A stretch of DNA of 64,000 bases from Nocardioides sp. (GCF_030149505.1 NZ_JASBRN010000082.1:44803-108802); one strand, 5' to 3'. Shown: positions 53,873 to 63,070, counted from the stretch's first letter. Notes: generated by a model from the letters alone, not told the origin. Numbers and translations: made by a program.

Positions 53873-53903
53873 TTTCTGCATCCTCGCGCGTGAACATGGT
53901 GCC

Positions 53904-55289
53904 ATGGAGCACCTCGACCACGACCACCTGCAGCGGGCCGCCAAGGACCACCTGTGGATGCACTTCACCCGCCACGGGCAGTACGAGCACGCCGACGTGC
54001 CGGTGATGGTCCGGGGCGAGGGCGCCTACCTCTACGACTCCCACGGACGGCGCTACCTCGACGGGCTGGCCGGGCTCTTCGTCTCCCAGCTCGGCCACGG
54101 TCGCACGGACCTGGCCGAGACCGCGGCCAAGCAGGCCTCCGAGCTGGCCTTCATGCCGCTGTGGTCCTACGCGCACCCGACCGCGATCGAGCTGGCCGAG
54201 AAGGTCGCGTCGTACGCGCCGGGCGACCTCAACCGGGTCTTCTTCACCAGCGGTGGCGGGGAGGCCGTGGAGACCGCCTGGAAGCTGGCGAAGAACTACT
54301 TCAAGCTCGTCGGCAAGCCGATGAAGCACAAGGTGATCTCGCGGGCCATCGCCTACCACGGCACCACCCAGGGCGCGCTGTCGATCACCGGGCTGCCGCT
54401 GCTCAAGCAGCAGTTCGAGCCGCTGGTGCCCTCGACCTTCCGGGTGCCCAACACCAACTACTACCGCGCCGACCAGCACCCCGGCTTCGGCGGCGGCAGC
54501 CTGGAGGAGTTCGGCCGGTGGGCCGCGGACCAGATCGCCGTGGCGATCGAGGACGAGGGGCCCGACACCGTGGCCGCGGTCTTTCTGGAGCCGGTGCAGA
54601 ACGCCGGCGGGTGCTTCCCGCCCCCGCCGTCGTACTGGCAGCGCGTGCGCGAGATCTGCGACGAGTACGACGTGCTGCTGGTCTCCGACGAGGTCATCTG
54701 CGCCTTCGGCCGGCTCGGGCACATGTTCGGCGCGGAGCGCTTCGACTACCAGCCCGACATGATCACCTGCGCCAAGGGTCTGACCTCGGGCTACTCCCCG
54801 CTCGGCGCGATGATCGCCGGCGACAAGCTGATGGAGCCGTTCCTGCACGGGACCGGCATGTTCGCCCACGGCTACACCTTCGGCGGGCACCCCGTCTCCA
54901 CCGCGGTGGGCCTGAAGAACCTGCAGATCTTCGAGGAGGAGAAGGTCCTCGAGCACGTCCGTGCCAACGAGGGCGCCTTCCGCGCCACCCTCGAGCGGCT
55001 GCTGGACCTGCCGATCGTCGGCGACGTCCGCGGCGAGGGCTACTTCTTCGGCATCGAGCTGGTGAAGGACAAGGCCACCAAGGAGTCGTTCTCCGCCGAG
55101 GAGTGCGAGCGGATCCTCTACGGATTCGTCTCCAAGCAGCTCTTCGCCGAGGGCCTCTACTGCCGCGCCGACGACCGCGGCGACCCGGTCGTGCAGCTGG
55201 CCCCGCCGCTCATCTGCGACCAGTCGCACTTCGACGAGATGGAGCAGGTGCTGCGGGTGGTGCTGGACAAGGCGTCCTCGATGCTCTGA
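53904..55289 (+). CDS. Class III aminotransferase, probable putrescine aminotransferase
   Basis: 461 residues, PLP-dependent. Motifs: YLDGLAGLFVSQLGHGR near the N-terminus, VFFTSGGGEAVETAWKLAKNY, AIAYHGTTQGALSITG and VFLEPVQNAGGCFPPP. The PLP Asp is in LLVSDEVICAFGRLG, and the Schiff-base Lys in ITCAKGLTSGYSPLGA. This matches the SpuC/omega-amino aminotransferase group that uses pyruvate or similar acceptors on putrescine or beta-alanine. The island context favours putrescine to 4-aminobutanal. The ATG at 53904 (MEHLDHDH) is chosen; an upstream ATG at 53868 adds 12 residues. Confidence 0.9.
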   Translation: MEHLDHDHLQRAAKDHLWMHFTRHGQYEHADVPVMVRGEGAYLYDSHGRRYLDGLAGLFVSQLGHGRTDLAETAAKQASELAFMPLWSYAHPTAIELAEKVASYAPGDLNRVFFTSGGGEAVETAWKLAKNYFKLVGKPMKHKVISRAIAYHGTTQGALSITGLPLLKQQFEPLVPSTFRVPNTNYYRADQHPGFGGGSLEEFGRWAADQIAVAIEDEGPDTVAAVFLEPVQNAGGCFPPPPSYWQRVREICDEYDVLLVSDEVICAFGRLGHMFGAERFDYQPDMITCAKGLTSGYSPLGAMIAGDKLMEPFLHGTGMFAHGYTFGGHPVSTAVGLKNLQIFEEEKVLEHVRANEGAFRATLERLLDLPIVGDVRGEGYFFGIELVKDKATKESFSAEECERILYGFVSKQLFAEGLYCRADDRGDPVVQLAPPLICDQSHFDEMEQVLRVVLDKASSML

Positions 55290-55336
55290 GCCACCCGCGA
55301 GGGTGCCTCGACACCGGTCTCCTGCGTCCCGCGGGC

Positions 55337-55385
55337 GATCTGGAGGTCCTGCACGCGACCTGGTTCCGTGCAGGACCTCCAGATC
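55337..55385. terminator. 18-bp perfect hairpin between convergent genes
   Basis: GATCTGGAGGTCCTGCAC (55337-55354) and GTGCAGGACCTCCAGATC (55368-55385) pair perfectly around a 13-nt loop. The right arm covers two bases of the mmsA stop codon. It can terminate both the aminotransferase and mmsA transcripts, but it is longer than needed. Confidence 0.7.
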
Positions 55386-56880
55386 AGCGGCCCTGCGGGA
55401 ACCCCAGGTCGATGCCGGGCCGGGAGGCCGGGTCGGGCCAGCGCGTGGTGATCACCTTGCCGCGGGTGAAGAAGTGCACGCCCTCCATGCCGTGGGCGTG
55501 GGTGTCGCCGAAGAGCGAGGCCTTCCAGCCGCCGAAAGAGTAGTAGGCCATCGGGACCGGGATGGGGACGTTGACGCCGACCATGCCGACCTCGACCTCG
55601 CGCTGGAACCGCCGGGCCGCACCGCCGTCGCCGGTGAAGATCGCGGTGCCGTTGCCGTAGGGGTTGGCGTTCACGAGCGCCAGCGCCTCGTCGTACGACG
55701 CCACGCGCACGACCGAGAGGACCGGCCCGAAGATCTCCTCGTCGTAGACCGGCATGCCGGGCTCGACCCGGTCGAAGAGCGTGGGACCCAGCCAGAAGCC
55801 ACCGGCCTCGCCGTCCGGCACCACCTCGCGGCCGTCCACGACCAGGGTCGCGCCGGCCGCGACCCCGGCGGCGACGTACGACGCGACCTTGTCGCGGTGC
55901 TCGCCGGTGACCAGCGGGCCCATGTCGCAGCCGCGGCGCCCGTCGCCCGTGCGCAGGCCGGCCATCCGGGAGGCGATCCGCGGGACGAGCTCGCCCGCGA
56001 CCGGGTCGACGGCGACGACGACCGAGATCGCCATGCACCGCTCCCCCGCCGAGCCGAAGCCCGCCGAGACCGCGGCGTCGGCCACCTCGTCGAGGTCGGC
56101 GTCGGGCAGCACCACCATGTGGTTCTTGGCGCCGCCGAGGGCCTGGACCCGCTTGCCGTGCCGGGTGCCGTTCTCGTAGACGTAGCGGGCGATCGGCGTG
56201 GAGCCGACGAACGAGACCGCGGCGACTTCCGGGTGCTCCAGCAGCGCGTCGACCGCCTGCTTGTCTCCGTGCACGACGTTGAGCACGCCCGGCGGCAGGC
56301 CGGCCTCCGCCCAGCACTCGGCCAGCAGCAGCGACGCCGACGGGTCCTTCTCGCTCGGCTTGAGCACCACCGCGTTGCCGCAGGCGATCGCCACCGGCAC
56401 GAACCACAGCGGCACCATCGCCGGGAAGTTGAACGGCGAGATGACGGCCACGACGCCGAGGGCCTGGCGCACCGAGTGCACGTCGACCCCCGTCGACACC
56501 CCGTCGGAGAAGGAGCCCTTGAGCAGGTGCGGGGCGCCGCACGCGAACTCCGCGACCTCCAGCCCCCGCTGCACCTCCCCCAGCGCGTCGTCGAGGACCT
56601 TGCCGTGCTCGGCGGTGATGGCCGCCGCGACCTCCTCGCGCCGCCGGGCGAGGACCTCGCGGAACGCGAACAGCACCGAGGTACGCCGGGTCAGCGACGC
56701 CTCCGCCCACTCCCGCCCCGCCGCGCGGGCCTCGCGCACCACCGCGTCGACCTCCGAGGCGGAGGCGAACGACACCTGCGCGGCGACCCGGCCCGTCGCG
56801 GGGTCGTGCACGTCGCCGGTGCGGGCCGCGGCGCCGGGCCAGCGCTCGCCGCTGCGCCAGTGCGGGATCAGGGTGCTCAC
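55384..56880 (-). CDS. mmsA: CoA-acylating methylmalonate-semialdehyde dehydrogenase
   Basis: 498 residues. Oxidises malonate or methylmalonate semialdehyde to acetyl- or propionyl-CoA. Recognised by SPFNFPAMVPLWFVPVAIACGN and VGSTPIARYVYENGTRHGKR, by GAKNHMVVLPDADLD (in place of the usual LGGK-type Glu region), and by the catalytic Cys in GSAGERCMAISV. It is the last gene of the pot operon, 43 bp past the FAD oxidase, so it may handle semialdehydes from beta-alanine or 1,3-diaminopropane released during spermidine breakdown (inference). Confidence 0.93.
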   Translation of the reverse strand: MSTLIPHWRSGERWPGAAARTGDVHDPATGRVAAQVSFASASEVDAVVREARAAGREWAEASLTRRTSVLFAFREVLARRREEVAAAITAEHGKVLDDALGEVQRGLEVAEFACGAPHLLKGSFSDGVSTGVDVHSVRQALGVVAVISPFNFPAMVPLWFVPVAIACGNAVVLKPSEKDPSASLLLAECWAEAGLPPGVLNVVHGDKQAVDALLEHPEVAAVSFVGSTPIARYVYENGTRHGKRVQALGGAKNHMVVLPDADLDEVADAAVSAGFGSAGERCMAISVVVAVDPVAGELVPRIASRMAGLRTGDGRRGCDMGPLVTGEHRDKVASYVAAGVAAGATLVVDGREVVPDGEAGGFWLGPTLFDRVEPGMPVYDEEIFGPVLSVVRVASYDEALALVNANPYGNGTAIFTGDGGAARRFQREVEVGMVGVNVPIPVPMAYYSFGGWKASLFGDTHAHGMEGVHFFTRGKVITTRWPDPASRPGIDLGFPQGR

Positions 56881-56923
56881 GATGGGGTCCTCTGCTCTGG
56901 GATGGATGTGGGGTCGGACGGGG

Positions 56924-58348
56924 TCAGGAGTCGAAGCCGAGGCCGGCCCGGTCGAGCGTGCGCAGCCACAGGTTGCGGCGGCCGCCGTGCCGGTCGGCGC
57001 TGGCCAGCGACCAGCGGGTCAGGTTGATGCCGACCGAGCGCAGCGGCTCGGGCGGGAAGGGCAGCGGCCGCTCGCGCACCATCCGCAGCCGGGTGCGCTC
57101 GGTGTCGGCGCCGTCGAGCAGGTCGAGGGTGACCTGGGCGCCGAAGCGGGTGGCCGCGACACCGAGCCCGGTGTAGCCCAGCGCGTACCCGACGCGGCCG
57201 CCCAGCGCCGTACCGAAGAAGGCGGCGAAGCGCGTGCAGGTGTCGATCACCCCGCCCCAGCGGTGCGTGAAGCGGATGCCCTCCAGCTGCGGGAACGTCT
57301 CCAGGAAGTGCTCGGCCAGCAGCTCGTGGGTGGCGTCGCGCTGCTCCAGCGAGGCGTCGATCCGGCCGCCGAAGTGGTGCACCGCGTCGTAGCCGCCCCA
57401 CAGGATCCGGTCGTCGCGGGTCAGGCGGTAGTAGTGGAAGAGGTTGGCCGCGTCGCCCACGCCCTCGCGCCCCTCCCACCCGATCGCCGCCCTCTGCTCC
57501 GGCGAGAGCGGCTCGGTCATGAGCACGTGGTCGTAGACCGGCACCGTCATCAGCCGCAGCCGCCGCAGCAGCGACGGGAACGCGTTGGTCGCCAGCACCA
57601 CCTGCGCGGCTCGCACCGAGCCGGGCCCGTCCGGCCCCCGCGTCCCCACCCGTACGCCGCCGGCCGACCGCTCCAGGGAGACCGCCCGGGTCTGCTCGTG
57701 GATGGCCACGCCGTCCTCGAGGCAGGCCCGCCGCAGGCCCCACGCCAGCCGGGCCGGCTCGACGAGCGCCGTGCCGTGGCGGTCCAGCAGCCCCCCGACG
57801 TACGACGGCGAGTCGACGCGCGCGCGGACGGCTGCCTCGTCGAGCAGCTCCACCTCCGCGCCGTGGCGCCCCATCTCGGCGGCGAGCTCCGTGAGCTCCT
57901 CGACGTGGTGCGGCCGGGTGGCCACCGTGAGCTCGCCGGTGGGTCGCCAGTCGCAGTCGATCCCGCGGTCGGCGACCACCTCCCCGATCGCCGCGAGGTT
58001 CTGCGCCCCGAGCCGGTCGAGCTCGGCCAGCTCCTCGGGCCAGCGGTCCAGGCCGTGGGCGAACCCGTGGGTCAGCGAGGCCGAGGCGAAGCCGCCGTTG
58101 CGCCCCGAGGCCTGACCGCCGCACTCCCCGGCCTCGACCAGCACGACCGAGCGGCCGGGGTGCCGCTCGCGGGCGAGCAGCGCGGCCCAGAGCCCGGTGT
58201 AGCCCCCGCCCACGACCAGCAGGTCCGCCTCGACGTCCCCGACGAGCGGCGGCAGCGGGTCGGGTCGGTCGGGGTCGTCGAGCCAGGCCGTGCGCGGCGC
58301 CGCGTCGGCAAGCGCCCGTGCCGCCGCGTCGCTCCGGGTCCGCCTCAC
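56924..58348 (-). CDS. FAD-dependent amine oxidase (DAO/PuuB-like)
   Basis: 474 residues. The FAD-binding motif VVGGGYTGLWAALLA is at residues 45-59, with VEAGECGGQASGRNGGFAS following, the sequence typical of PuuB-type gamma-glutamylputrescine oxidases and related DAO-fold enzymes. Near the C-terminus HRWGGVIDTCTRFAAFFG and YALGYTGLGVAATRFGAQ complete the fold. No gamma-glutamylputrescine synthetase gene is visible, so the substrate may be a free polyamine. The GTG start overlaps the potC stop by GTGA; the gene belongs to the potD-A-B-C operon. Confidence 0.88.
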   Translation of the reverse strand: MRRTRSDAAARALADAAPRTAWLDDPDRPDPLPPLVGDVEADLLVVGGGYTGLWAALLARERHPGRSVVLVEAGECGGQASGRNGGFASASLTHGFAHGLDRWPEELAELDRLGAQNLAAIGEVVADRGIDCDWRPTGELTVATRPHHVEELTELAAEMGRHGAEVELLDEAAVRARVDSPSYVGGLLDRHGTALVEPARLAWGLRRACLEDGVAIHEQTRAVSLERSAGGVRVGTRGPDGPGSVRAAQVVLATNAFPSLLRRLRLMTVPVYDHVLMTEPLSPEQRAAIGWEGREGVGDAANLFHYYRLTRDDRILWGGYDAVHHFGGRIDASLEQRDATHELLAEHFLETFPQLEGIRFTHRWGGVIDTCTRFAAFFGTALGGRVGYALGYTGLGVAATRFGAQVTLDLLDGADTERTRLRMVRERPLPFPPEPLRSVGINLTRWSLASADRHGGRRNLWLRTLDRAGLGFDS

Positions 58349-59145
58349 ACCAGGGCCCGGCGCCGGCGCCGGCTCACCAGCTCGCCGGTGACGACCACCG
58401 CCAGCGAGAACAGCAGCATGAGCGTGCCGATGACGTTGACCTGCATCGGGACACCCACGCGGTAGGCGCCCCAGACGTACATCGGGAAGGTCGTCTCGTT
58501 GCCGGAGTTGAGGTTGGTGATGATGAAGTCGTCGAAGGAGAGCGAGAAGCTCAGCAGCGCCGCGCCGAGGATGCCGGGCAGCACCAGCGGGAACGTGACC
58601 CGCCAGAAGGTCTGCGCCGGCGTGGCGTAGAGGTCGGCGGCTGCCTGCTCCAGGGTGTCATCGAGCCCGGCCAGCCGCGAGCGCACGGTCACGACCACGA
58701 ACGATAGGCAGAACATGATGTGCGCGATGAGGATCGTCCAGAAGCCCAGCAGGCCCGAGGCGCCGGCGGCCACGAAGAGGGTCAGCAGCGAGGAGCCCAG
58801 CACGATCTCGGGCGCGGCCATCGGCAGGAAGATCAGCAGGTTGGCCGAGGAGCGCCCGGCGAAGTCGTGGCGCACCAGGGCGAAGCCCGCGAGGGTGCCC
58901 AGCACCGTGGCCACGAGCGTGGCCAGGAACCCGATGCGCAACGAGAGCCCGAGGGCCTCGCACATGGCGGCGTCCTCGCAGATGTTGGCCCAGTTGTGCA
59001 GCGTGAAGCCGTCGAAGGAGTAGACGTTGCGGGCCGCGGGCTCGTTGAAGCTCATCAGCACCACGACGGCGATCGGCACGAAGGTGTAGGCGAGCACGCC
59101 CAGTCCCAGGAGGAGGACCATTCGCTCGCGCAGCCAGGCGGTCAC
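58345..59145 (-). CDS. potC: Polyamine ABC transporter permease PotC
   Basis: 266 residues with six membrane helices. The N-terminal PIAVVVLMSFN and FDGFTLHNW motif, and the cytoplasmic EAA loop (EQAAADLYATPAQTFWRVTFPLVLPGI) that contacts the ATPase, are typical of PotC. The GTG start overlaps the potB stop by 4 bp. The short C-terminus ends in a basic RRRRR run. Confidence 0.93.
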   Translation of the reverse strand: MTAWLRERMVLLLGLGVLAYTFVPIAVVVLMSFNEPAARNVYSFDGFTLHNWANICEDAAMCEALGLSLRIGFLATLVATVLGTLAGFALVRHDFAGRSSANLLIFLPMAAPEIVLGSSLLTLFVAAGASGLLGFWTILIAHIMFCLSFVVVTVRSRLAGLDDTLEQAAADLYATPAQTFWRVTFPLVLPGILGAALLSFSLSFDDFIITNLNSGNETTFPMYVWGAYRVGVPMQVNVIGTLMLLFSLAVVVTGELVSRRRRRALV

Positions 59146-60053
59146 AGCAGCTCCTCCGTCCCGGCGCGGCGGACGTAGACCAGCACCATCGCGACGATGA
59201 GCACCATCAGCAGCACCGACAGCGCCGCAGCCACCGGGGAGTTGTTGGCGTCGATGAACTGGCCCTGGATGACGTTGCCGATGACGCGCTGGTTGGTCGA
59301 GCCGAGGAACTCGGCGTTGATGTAGTCACCGGCGGCCGGGATGAAGGTGAGCAGCGTCCCGGAGACCACGCCCGGCAGCGAGAGCGGCCAGGTGACCTTC
59401 CAGAAGCCGACGAACGGGTGGGCGTAGAGGTCGCTGGAGGCCTCCACGAGCCGGGGGTCGATCTTGTCCAGGCTCGCGAAGAGCGGCAGCACCATGAAGG
59501 GCAGGAAGTTGTAGGCCAGGCCGGCCACGACCGCCACCGGCGTCGCGAGCAGCCGGTCGTCGGGTCCGAGCACCCGCAGGAACTGCAGGGCGTCCACGAC
59601 GAACCCCTCGTCGGAGAGGATCAGCTGCCACGACAGCGTGCGCACGAGGAAGCTGGTGAAGAACGGCGCGATCACCAGCACCAGCAGCAGCCACTTCCAG
59701 CGACCGGCCTTGAAGGCGATCGCGTAGGCCAGCACGTAGCCGAGCACCAGGCAGATCCCGGTCGCGAGGGCGGCGTACCAGAGCGAGCGCAGGAAGGGTT
59801 GCCAGTAGGCCTCGACCACGTCGACGTAGTTGCCCCAGGCGTAGGTCATCTCGTAGCCGCGGAAGTCCGAGCCCGAGGCGTCGAAGAGGCTGGTGGCCAC
59901 CAGGGAGTAGAACGGGACGACGAAGAAGAGCAGCAGCCACAGGGTGGCCGGCAGCATCAGCAGGTAGCCCGTGCGGCCCCGCCGGCGCCGCGACCCGGAC
60001 GGCTCCGCCGCCAGCGTGGCGGTCTCCGGGACCGCCTGCGCCGCCTGGGTCAC
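59142..60053 (-). CDS. potB: Polyamine ABC transporter permease PotB
   Basis: 303 residues. A basic, disordered leader of 30 residues precedes six helices. PATLWLLLFFVVPFYSLVATSL is the first helix; APFFTSFLVRTLSWQLILSDEG and the EAA loop EASSDLYAHPFVGFWKVTWP are PotB hallmarks. The GTG at 60053 overlaps the potA stop by GTGA. It forms the channel with PotC. Confidence 0.93.
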   Translation of the reverse strand: MTQAAQAVPETATLAAEPSGSRRRRGRTGYLLMLPATLWLLLFFVVPFYSLVATSLFDASGSDFRGYEMTYAWGNYVDVVEAYWQPFLRSLWYAALATGICLVLGYVLAYAIAFKAGRWKWLLLVLVIAPFFTSFLVRTLSWQLILSDEGFVVDALQFLRVLGPDDRLLATPVAVVAGLAYNFLPFMVLPLFASLDKIDPRLVEASSDLYAHPFVGFWKVTWPLSLPGVVSGTLLTFIPAAGDYINAEFLGSTNQRVIGNVIQGQFIDANNSPVAAALSVLLMVLIVAMVLVYVRRAGTEELL

Positions 60054-61255
60054 CGGGTCTCCCCGTCGTCGACGCCGGCTGCGGCGTCCTGGTTGATGTC
60101 GAGGCAGAAGGCGTACTCCGGACGCCACGACAGCTCGACCTTCTCCCCCACTGTGAACATCCGGGTGCGGCCGGTGTTCTGGGAGAAGACCTGGAGCTCC
60201 TGGCCCCAGGGCATCCGCACGAGGTACTGCGTGGAGACACCCACGAAGGAGACGTCGCTGACCACCCCGCCCGGGACGGTGTTGCCCGGGGCGTCGAGGT
60301 CGGCGCCCTCCTCGCCGATGAGCACCTTCTCCGGGCGAATGCCGATCCAGCCGCCCTCCCCGTCGGTGTGGGTGCGCGCGGTCGGCACCGAGACGGTGAT
60401 GCCGTGCATGTCGAGGGTCGTGACGTCGGCCGAGCGCGAGAGCACCCGCCCCTCGATCAGGTTGGACTGACCGAGGAAGTTGGCCACGAAGGTCGAGCGG
60501 GGGTTCTCGTAGAGCTCGGCGGGTGCGCCGAGCTGCTCGATGACCCCGCCGTTCATCACGGCCACGGTGTCGGCCATCGTCATGGCCTCCTCCTGGTCGT
60601 GGGTGACGTGCATGAAGGTCAGCCCGACCTCCACCTGGATCCGCTTGATCTCGATCTGCATCGAGCGCCGCAGCTTCAGGTCCAGCGCTCCCAGCGGCTC
60701 GTCGAGCAGCAGCACCTCCGGCTCGTTGATCAGCGCGCGGGCCAGCGCGACGCGCTGCTGCTGCCCGCCGGAGAGCTGGGCCGGGCGCTTGCGGGCCTGG
60801 CTGTCGAGCTCGACCAGCTCGAGCATCGCGCGGACCTTCGACTCCACGTCGCGCACCTTGCGCCGGCGCAGCCCGAAGGCGACGTTCTCGTAGATGTCCA
60901 GGTGGGGGAAGAGCGCGTAGTTCTGGAACACGGTGTTGACCGGGCGCTGGTGGGCGCGCCGGTCGGTGATGTCCTGGCCGGCCAGCGTGATCCGCCCGGA
61001 CGTCGGCACCTCCAGGCCCGCGACCATCCGGAGCGTCGTGGTCTTGCCGCAGCCCGAGGGACCGAGCAGGGCGATGAAGGAGCCCCGTGGCACGTCGAGG
61101 TCCAGGTCGTGCACGGCGGTGAAGCCGTTGGCGTAGCGCTTGGTGAGGCTGCTCAGCCGCAGCCCCCCGTCCGGGCCATCGTGGGCGCCGGAGCCGGGTC
61201 CGGGGGCGGCGGGCGCGGGCGCCCCGGTCGCGGCGGTGTCAGCCGACGGTGGCAT
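60050..61255 (-). CDS. potA: Polyamine ABC transporter ATP-binding protein PotA
   Basis: 401 residues. Walker A GPSGCGKTT is near residue 70, the Q loop is VFQNYALFPHLDIYENV, the signature is QLSGGQQQRVALARAL, Walker B is VLLLDEPLGALD and the switch His is in HVTHDQEEAMTMAD. The C-terminal TOBE domain (residues about 280-385, GWIGIRPEKVLIGEEGADLD) is regulatory. The Gly/Pro/Ala-rich N-terminal 30 residues are unusual but harmless. Its ATG lies 17 bp inside the end of potD. Confidence 0.95.
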   Translation of the reverse strand: MPPSADTAATGAPAPAAPGPGSGAHDGPDGGLRLSSLTKRYANGFTAVHDLDLDVPRGSFIALLGPSGCGKTTTLRMVAGLEVPTSGRITLAGQDITDRRAHQRPVNTVFQNYALFPHLDIYENVAFGLRRRKVRDVESKVRAMLELVELDSQARKRPAQLSGGQQQRVALARALINEPEVLLLDEPLGALDLKLRRSMQIEIKRIQVEVGLTFMHVTHDQEEAMTMADTVAVMNGGVIEQLGAPAELYENPRSTFVANFLGQSNLIEGRVLSRSADVTTLDMHGITVSVPTARTHTDGEGGWIGIRPEKVLIGEEGADLDAPGNTVPGGVVSDVSFVGVSTQYLVRMPWGQELQVFSQNTGRTRMFTVGEKVELSWRPEYAFCLDINQDAAAGVDDGETR

Positions 61256-62438
61256 CGGACCAGTCTCCTTCGTACTGCTGGGACTGCCGGTCGTCGAGCG
61301 GCATGAAGTCCCAGGTGTCGGCGAGGAACTCCTCGTCGGGGAAGATCAGGGGGTTGTCGACCAGCGAGGCGTCGACCTGCTCCATCGCCTCGCGGGCTCC
61401 CTCGACGGGGCAGATGTAGTTGACCCAGGCCGCCAGCCGGGCGGCGACCTCGGGCTCGTAGTAGTAGTCGATCCAGGCCTCGGCGTTGGCCTGGTGCGTG
61501 GCGAGGTTGGGCACCAGCATGTTGTCGCTCCACAGCGACAGCCCCTCCTCGGGCACCACGAACTTGATGTCGGGGTTGTCGTACTGCGCCTGGATGACGT
61601 CGCCCGACCAGGCCTCGCACGCCACGATGTCGCCGTTGGCCAGCTGCTGGAGGTAGTTGTTGCCGGCGAACTGCCGCAGCTGCCCGTCCGAGACCGCCCG
61701 GTTGAGCGCGTCGATGGCGTCGTACCACTCGTCCTCGGTGAAGTCCTCCGGCTCGGCCCCGACGACCTTGAGCATGAACCCCATCGTGTCGCGCATCTCG
61801 GTGAGCAGGGTGATCCGGCCCTTGAGGTCCGAGCGGGTGAGCAGCTCGGAGAAGCTGCCCACCTCGTCGACGTACGCCGCGTTGTAGGCGATCCCGGTGA
61901 GGCCGGACTGCCACGGCGCGCTGTAGGTGCGGTCGGGGTCCCAGGCCTTGTCGCGCAGGGAGTCGATGAGGTTCTCGTGCAGCCGGGGGACCCGTTCGCG
62001 CTCCAGCGGCTGGATCCAGCCCAGGCCGATCATCCGGGCGGCCATCCAGTCGGTCAGCACGATCATGTCGCGGTCGATCGGCTCGCAGGAGCCGAGCTGG
62101 TTGCGGACCTTCGCGTAGAACTCCGCGTTGTCGTTGACGTCGTCGTTGTACTCGACGGTGATGCCGGTCGTGTCCTGGAAGGTGTTGTAGGTCCCGCGCG
62201 GGTTGCGCCGGGGGTCGATGTAGCCGGTCCAGTTGGAGATGACCAACCGTCGCTCGCGCTCGGACAGGTCGGTGGCCCGGCAGGACGCGGGGTCCTGGGC
62301 AGCACCGGCCACGCTGAAGAACGGCAGCTTCAGCGCCGCCACCGACAGGCCGGCGGCGGCGACCGCGCCACCGCCGCGGAGCAGCCCGCGCCGGGACAGG
62401 GTCGAGCGGCGCGCAGGCGCCTGGTCGTCGGGTGCCAT
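61239..62438 (-). CDS. potD: Polyamine ABC transporter substrate-binding protein PotD
   Basis: 399 residues. A Tat-type signal is visible (ARRSTLSRRGLLRGGGAVAA), followed by a hydrophobic run ending near residue 47. The mature protein starts with LVISNWTGYIDPRRNP, the PotD/PotF-like strand, and has ITVEYNDDVNDNAEFYAKVR, then YSAPWQSGLTGIAYN with aromatic polyamine-binding residues. It is first in the operon with potABC, the FAD oxidase and mmsA, and is divergent from lrp across a 158-bp gap that carries the shared motif. Confidence 0.93.
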   Translation of the reverse strand: MAPDDQAPARRSTLSRRGLLRGGGAVAAAGLSVAALKLPFFSVAGAAQDPASCRATDLSERERRLVISNWTGYIDPRRNPRGTYNTFQDTTGITVEYNDDVNDNAEFYAKVRNQLGSCEPIDRDMIVLTDWMAARMIGLGWIQPLERERVPRLHENLIDSLRDKAWDPDRTYSAPWQSGLTGIAYNAAYVDEVGSFSELLTRSDLKGRITLLTEMRDTMGFMLKVVGAEPEDFTEDEWYDAIDALNRAVSDGQLRQFAGNNYLQQLANGDIVACEAWSGDVIQAQYDNPDIKFVVPEEGLSLWSDNMLVPNLATHQANAEAWIDYYYEPEVAARLAAWVNYICPVEGAREAMEQVDASLVDNPLIFPDEEFLADTWDFMPLDDRQSQQYEGDWSDATVG

Positions 62439-62521
62439 GGGCCTCCTCCGGTCAGCGGGTCCTCGGATCGTGCCACTGACGACCGCCCCCGACAAGGGAT
62501 CCGGTTGAACCGAAACCTGTT

Positions 62522-62541
62522 GGCAACGAAATCGCTCGTTG
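62522..62541. promoter_or_regulatory. Shared polyamine-island motif, site 2
   Basis: GGCAACGAAATCGCTCGTTG lies midway between the divergent potD and lrp starts. Its ends CAACGA/TCGTTG are inverted repeats. It matches the elements before the ALDH operon and the aminotransferase, so it is a candidate site of the adjacent Lrp regulator. Confidence 0.55.
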
Positions 62542-62596
62542 GCACTCCCGAGTGGGATCGGCGTCGTGCAGGCTCGCCGACCGGTACGGTCCGTCC

Positions 62597-63070
62597 ATGA
62601 GCAGGAAGAGCGAGGGGGCGCTCCCCCACCTCGACGAGGTCTCCAAGGCGATCATCGAGCAGCTGCAGCAGGACGGCCGCCGCTCCTACGCCGCCATCGG
62701 CAAGGTCGTGGGCCTCTCCGAGGCCGCGGTGCGCCAGCGGGTCCAGCGACTCGTCGAGGCCGGGGTCATGCAGGTCGTGGCCGTCACCGACCCCATGCAG
62801 CTCGGCTTCGCCCGCCAGGCCATGGTCGGCATCCGGGCCACCGGGCCGCTGGAGCCGGTCGCCGACGCGCTCGCCGCCCTCGACGCCGTCGACTACGTCG
62901 TCATCACCGCCGGCTCCTTCGACCTGCTCGTGGAGCTGGTCTGCGAGTCCGACGAGCACCTGCTCGAGCTGCTCTCCAGCCAGATCCGCACCGTGCCGGG
63001 CGTCGTGGCCACCGAGACCTTCATGTACCTCCAGCTGCGCAAGCAGACCTACTCCTGGGGCGTGCGGTGA
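62597..63070 (+). CDS. Lrp/AsnC-family transcriptional regulator
   Basis: 157 residues. The N-terminal winged HTH is LDEVSKAIIEQLQQDGRRSYAAIGKVVGLSEAAVRQRVQRLVEAGVM in parts: helix IIEQLQQDGRRSYA and recognition region GLSEAAVRQRVQRL, residues about 13-58. The ligand-binding RAM domain follows (AMVGIRATGPLEPVADALAA, VVITAGSFDLLVELV). The ligand is probably an amino acid or amine of the island. It is divergent from potD and overlaps the dimethylargininase-like gene by GTGA. Confidence 0.93.
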   Translation: MSRKSEGALPHLDEVSKAIIEQLQQDGRRSYAAIGKVVGLSEAAVRQRVQRLVEAGVMQVVAVTDPMQLGFARQAMVGIRATGPLEPVADALAALDAVDYVVITAGSFDLLVELVCESDEHLLELLSSQIRTVPGVVATETFMYLQLRKQTYSWGVR

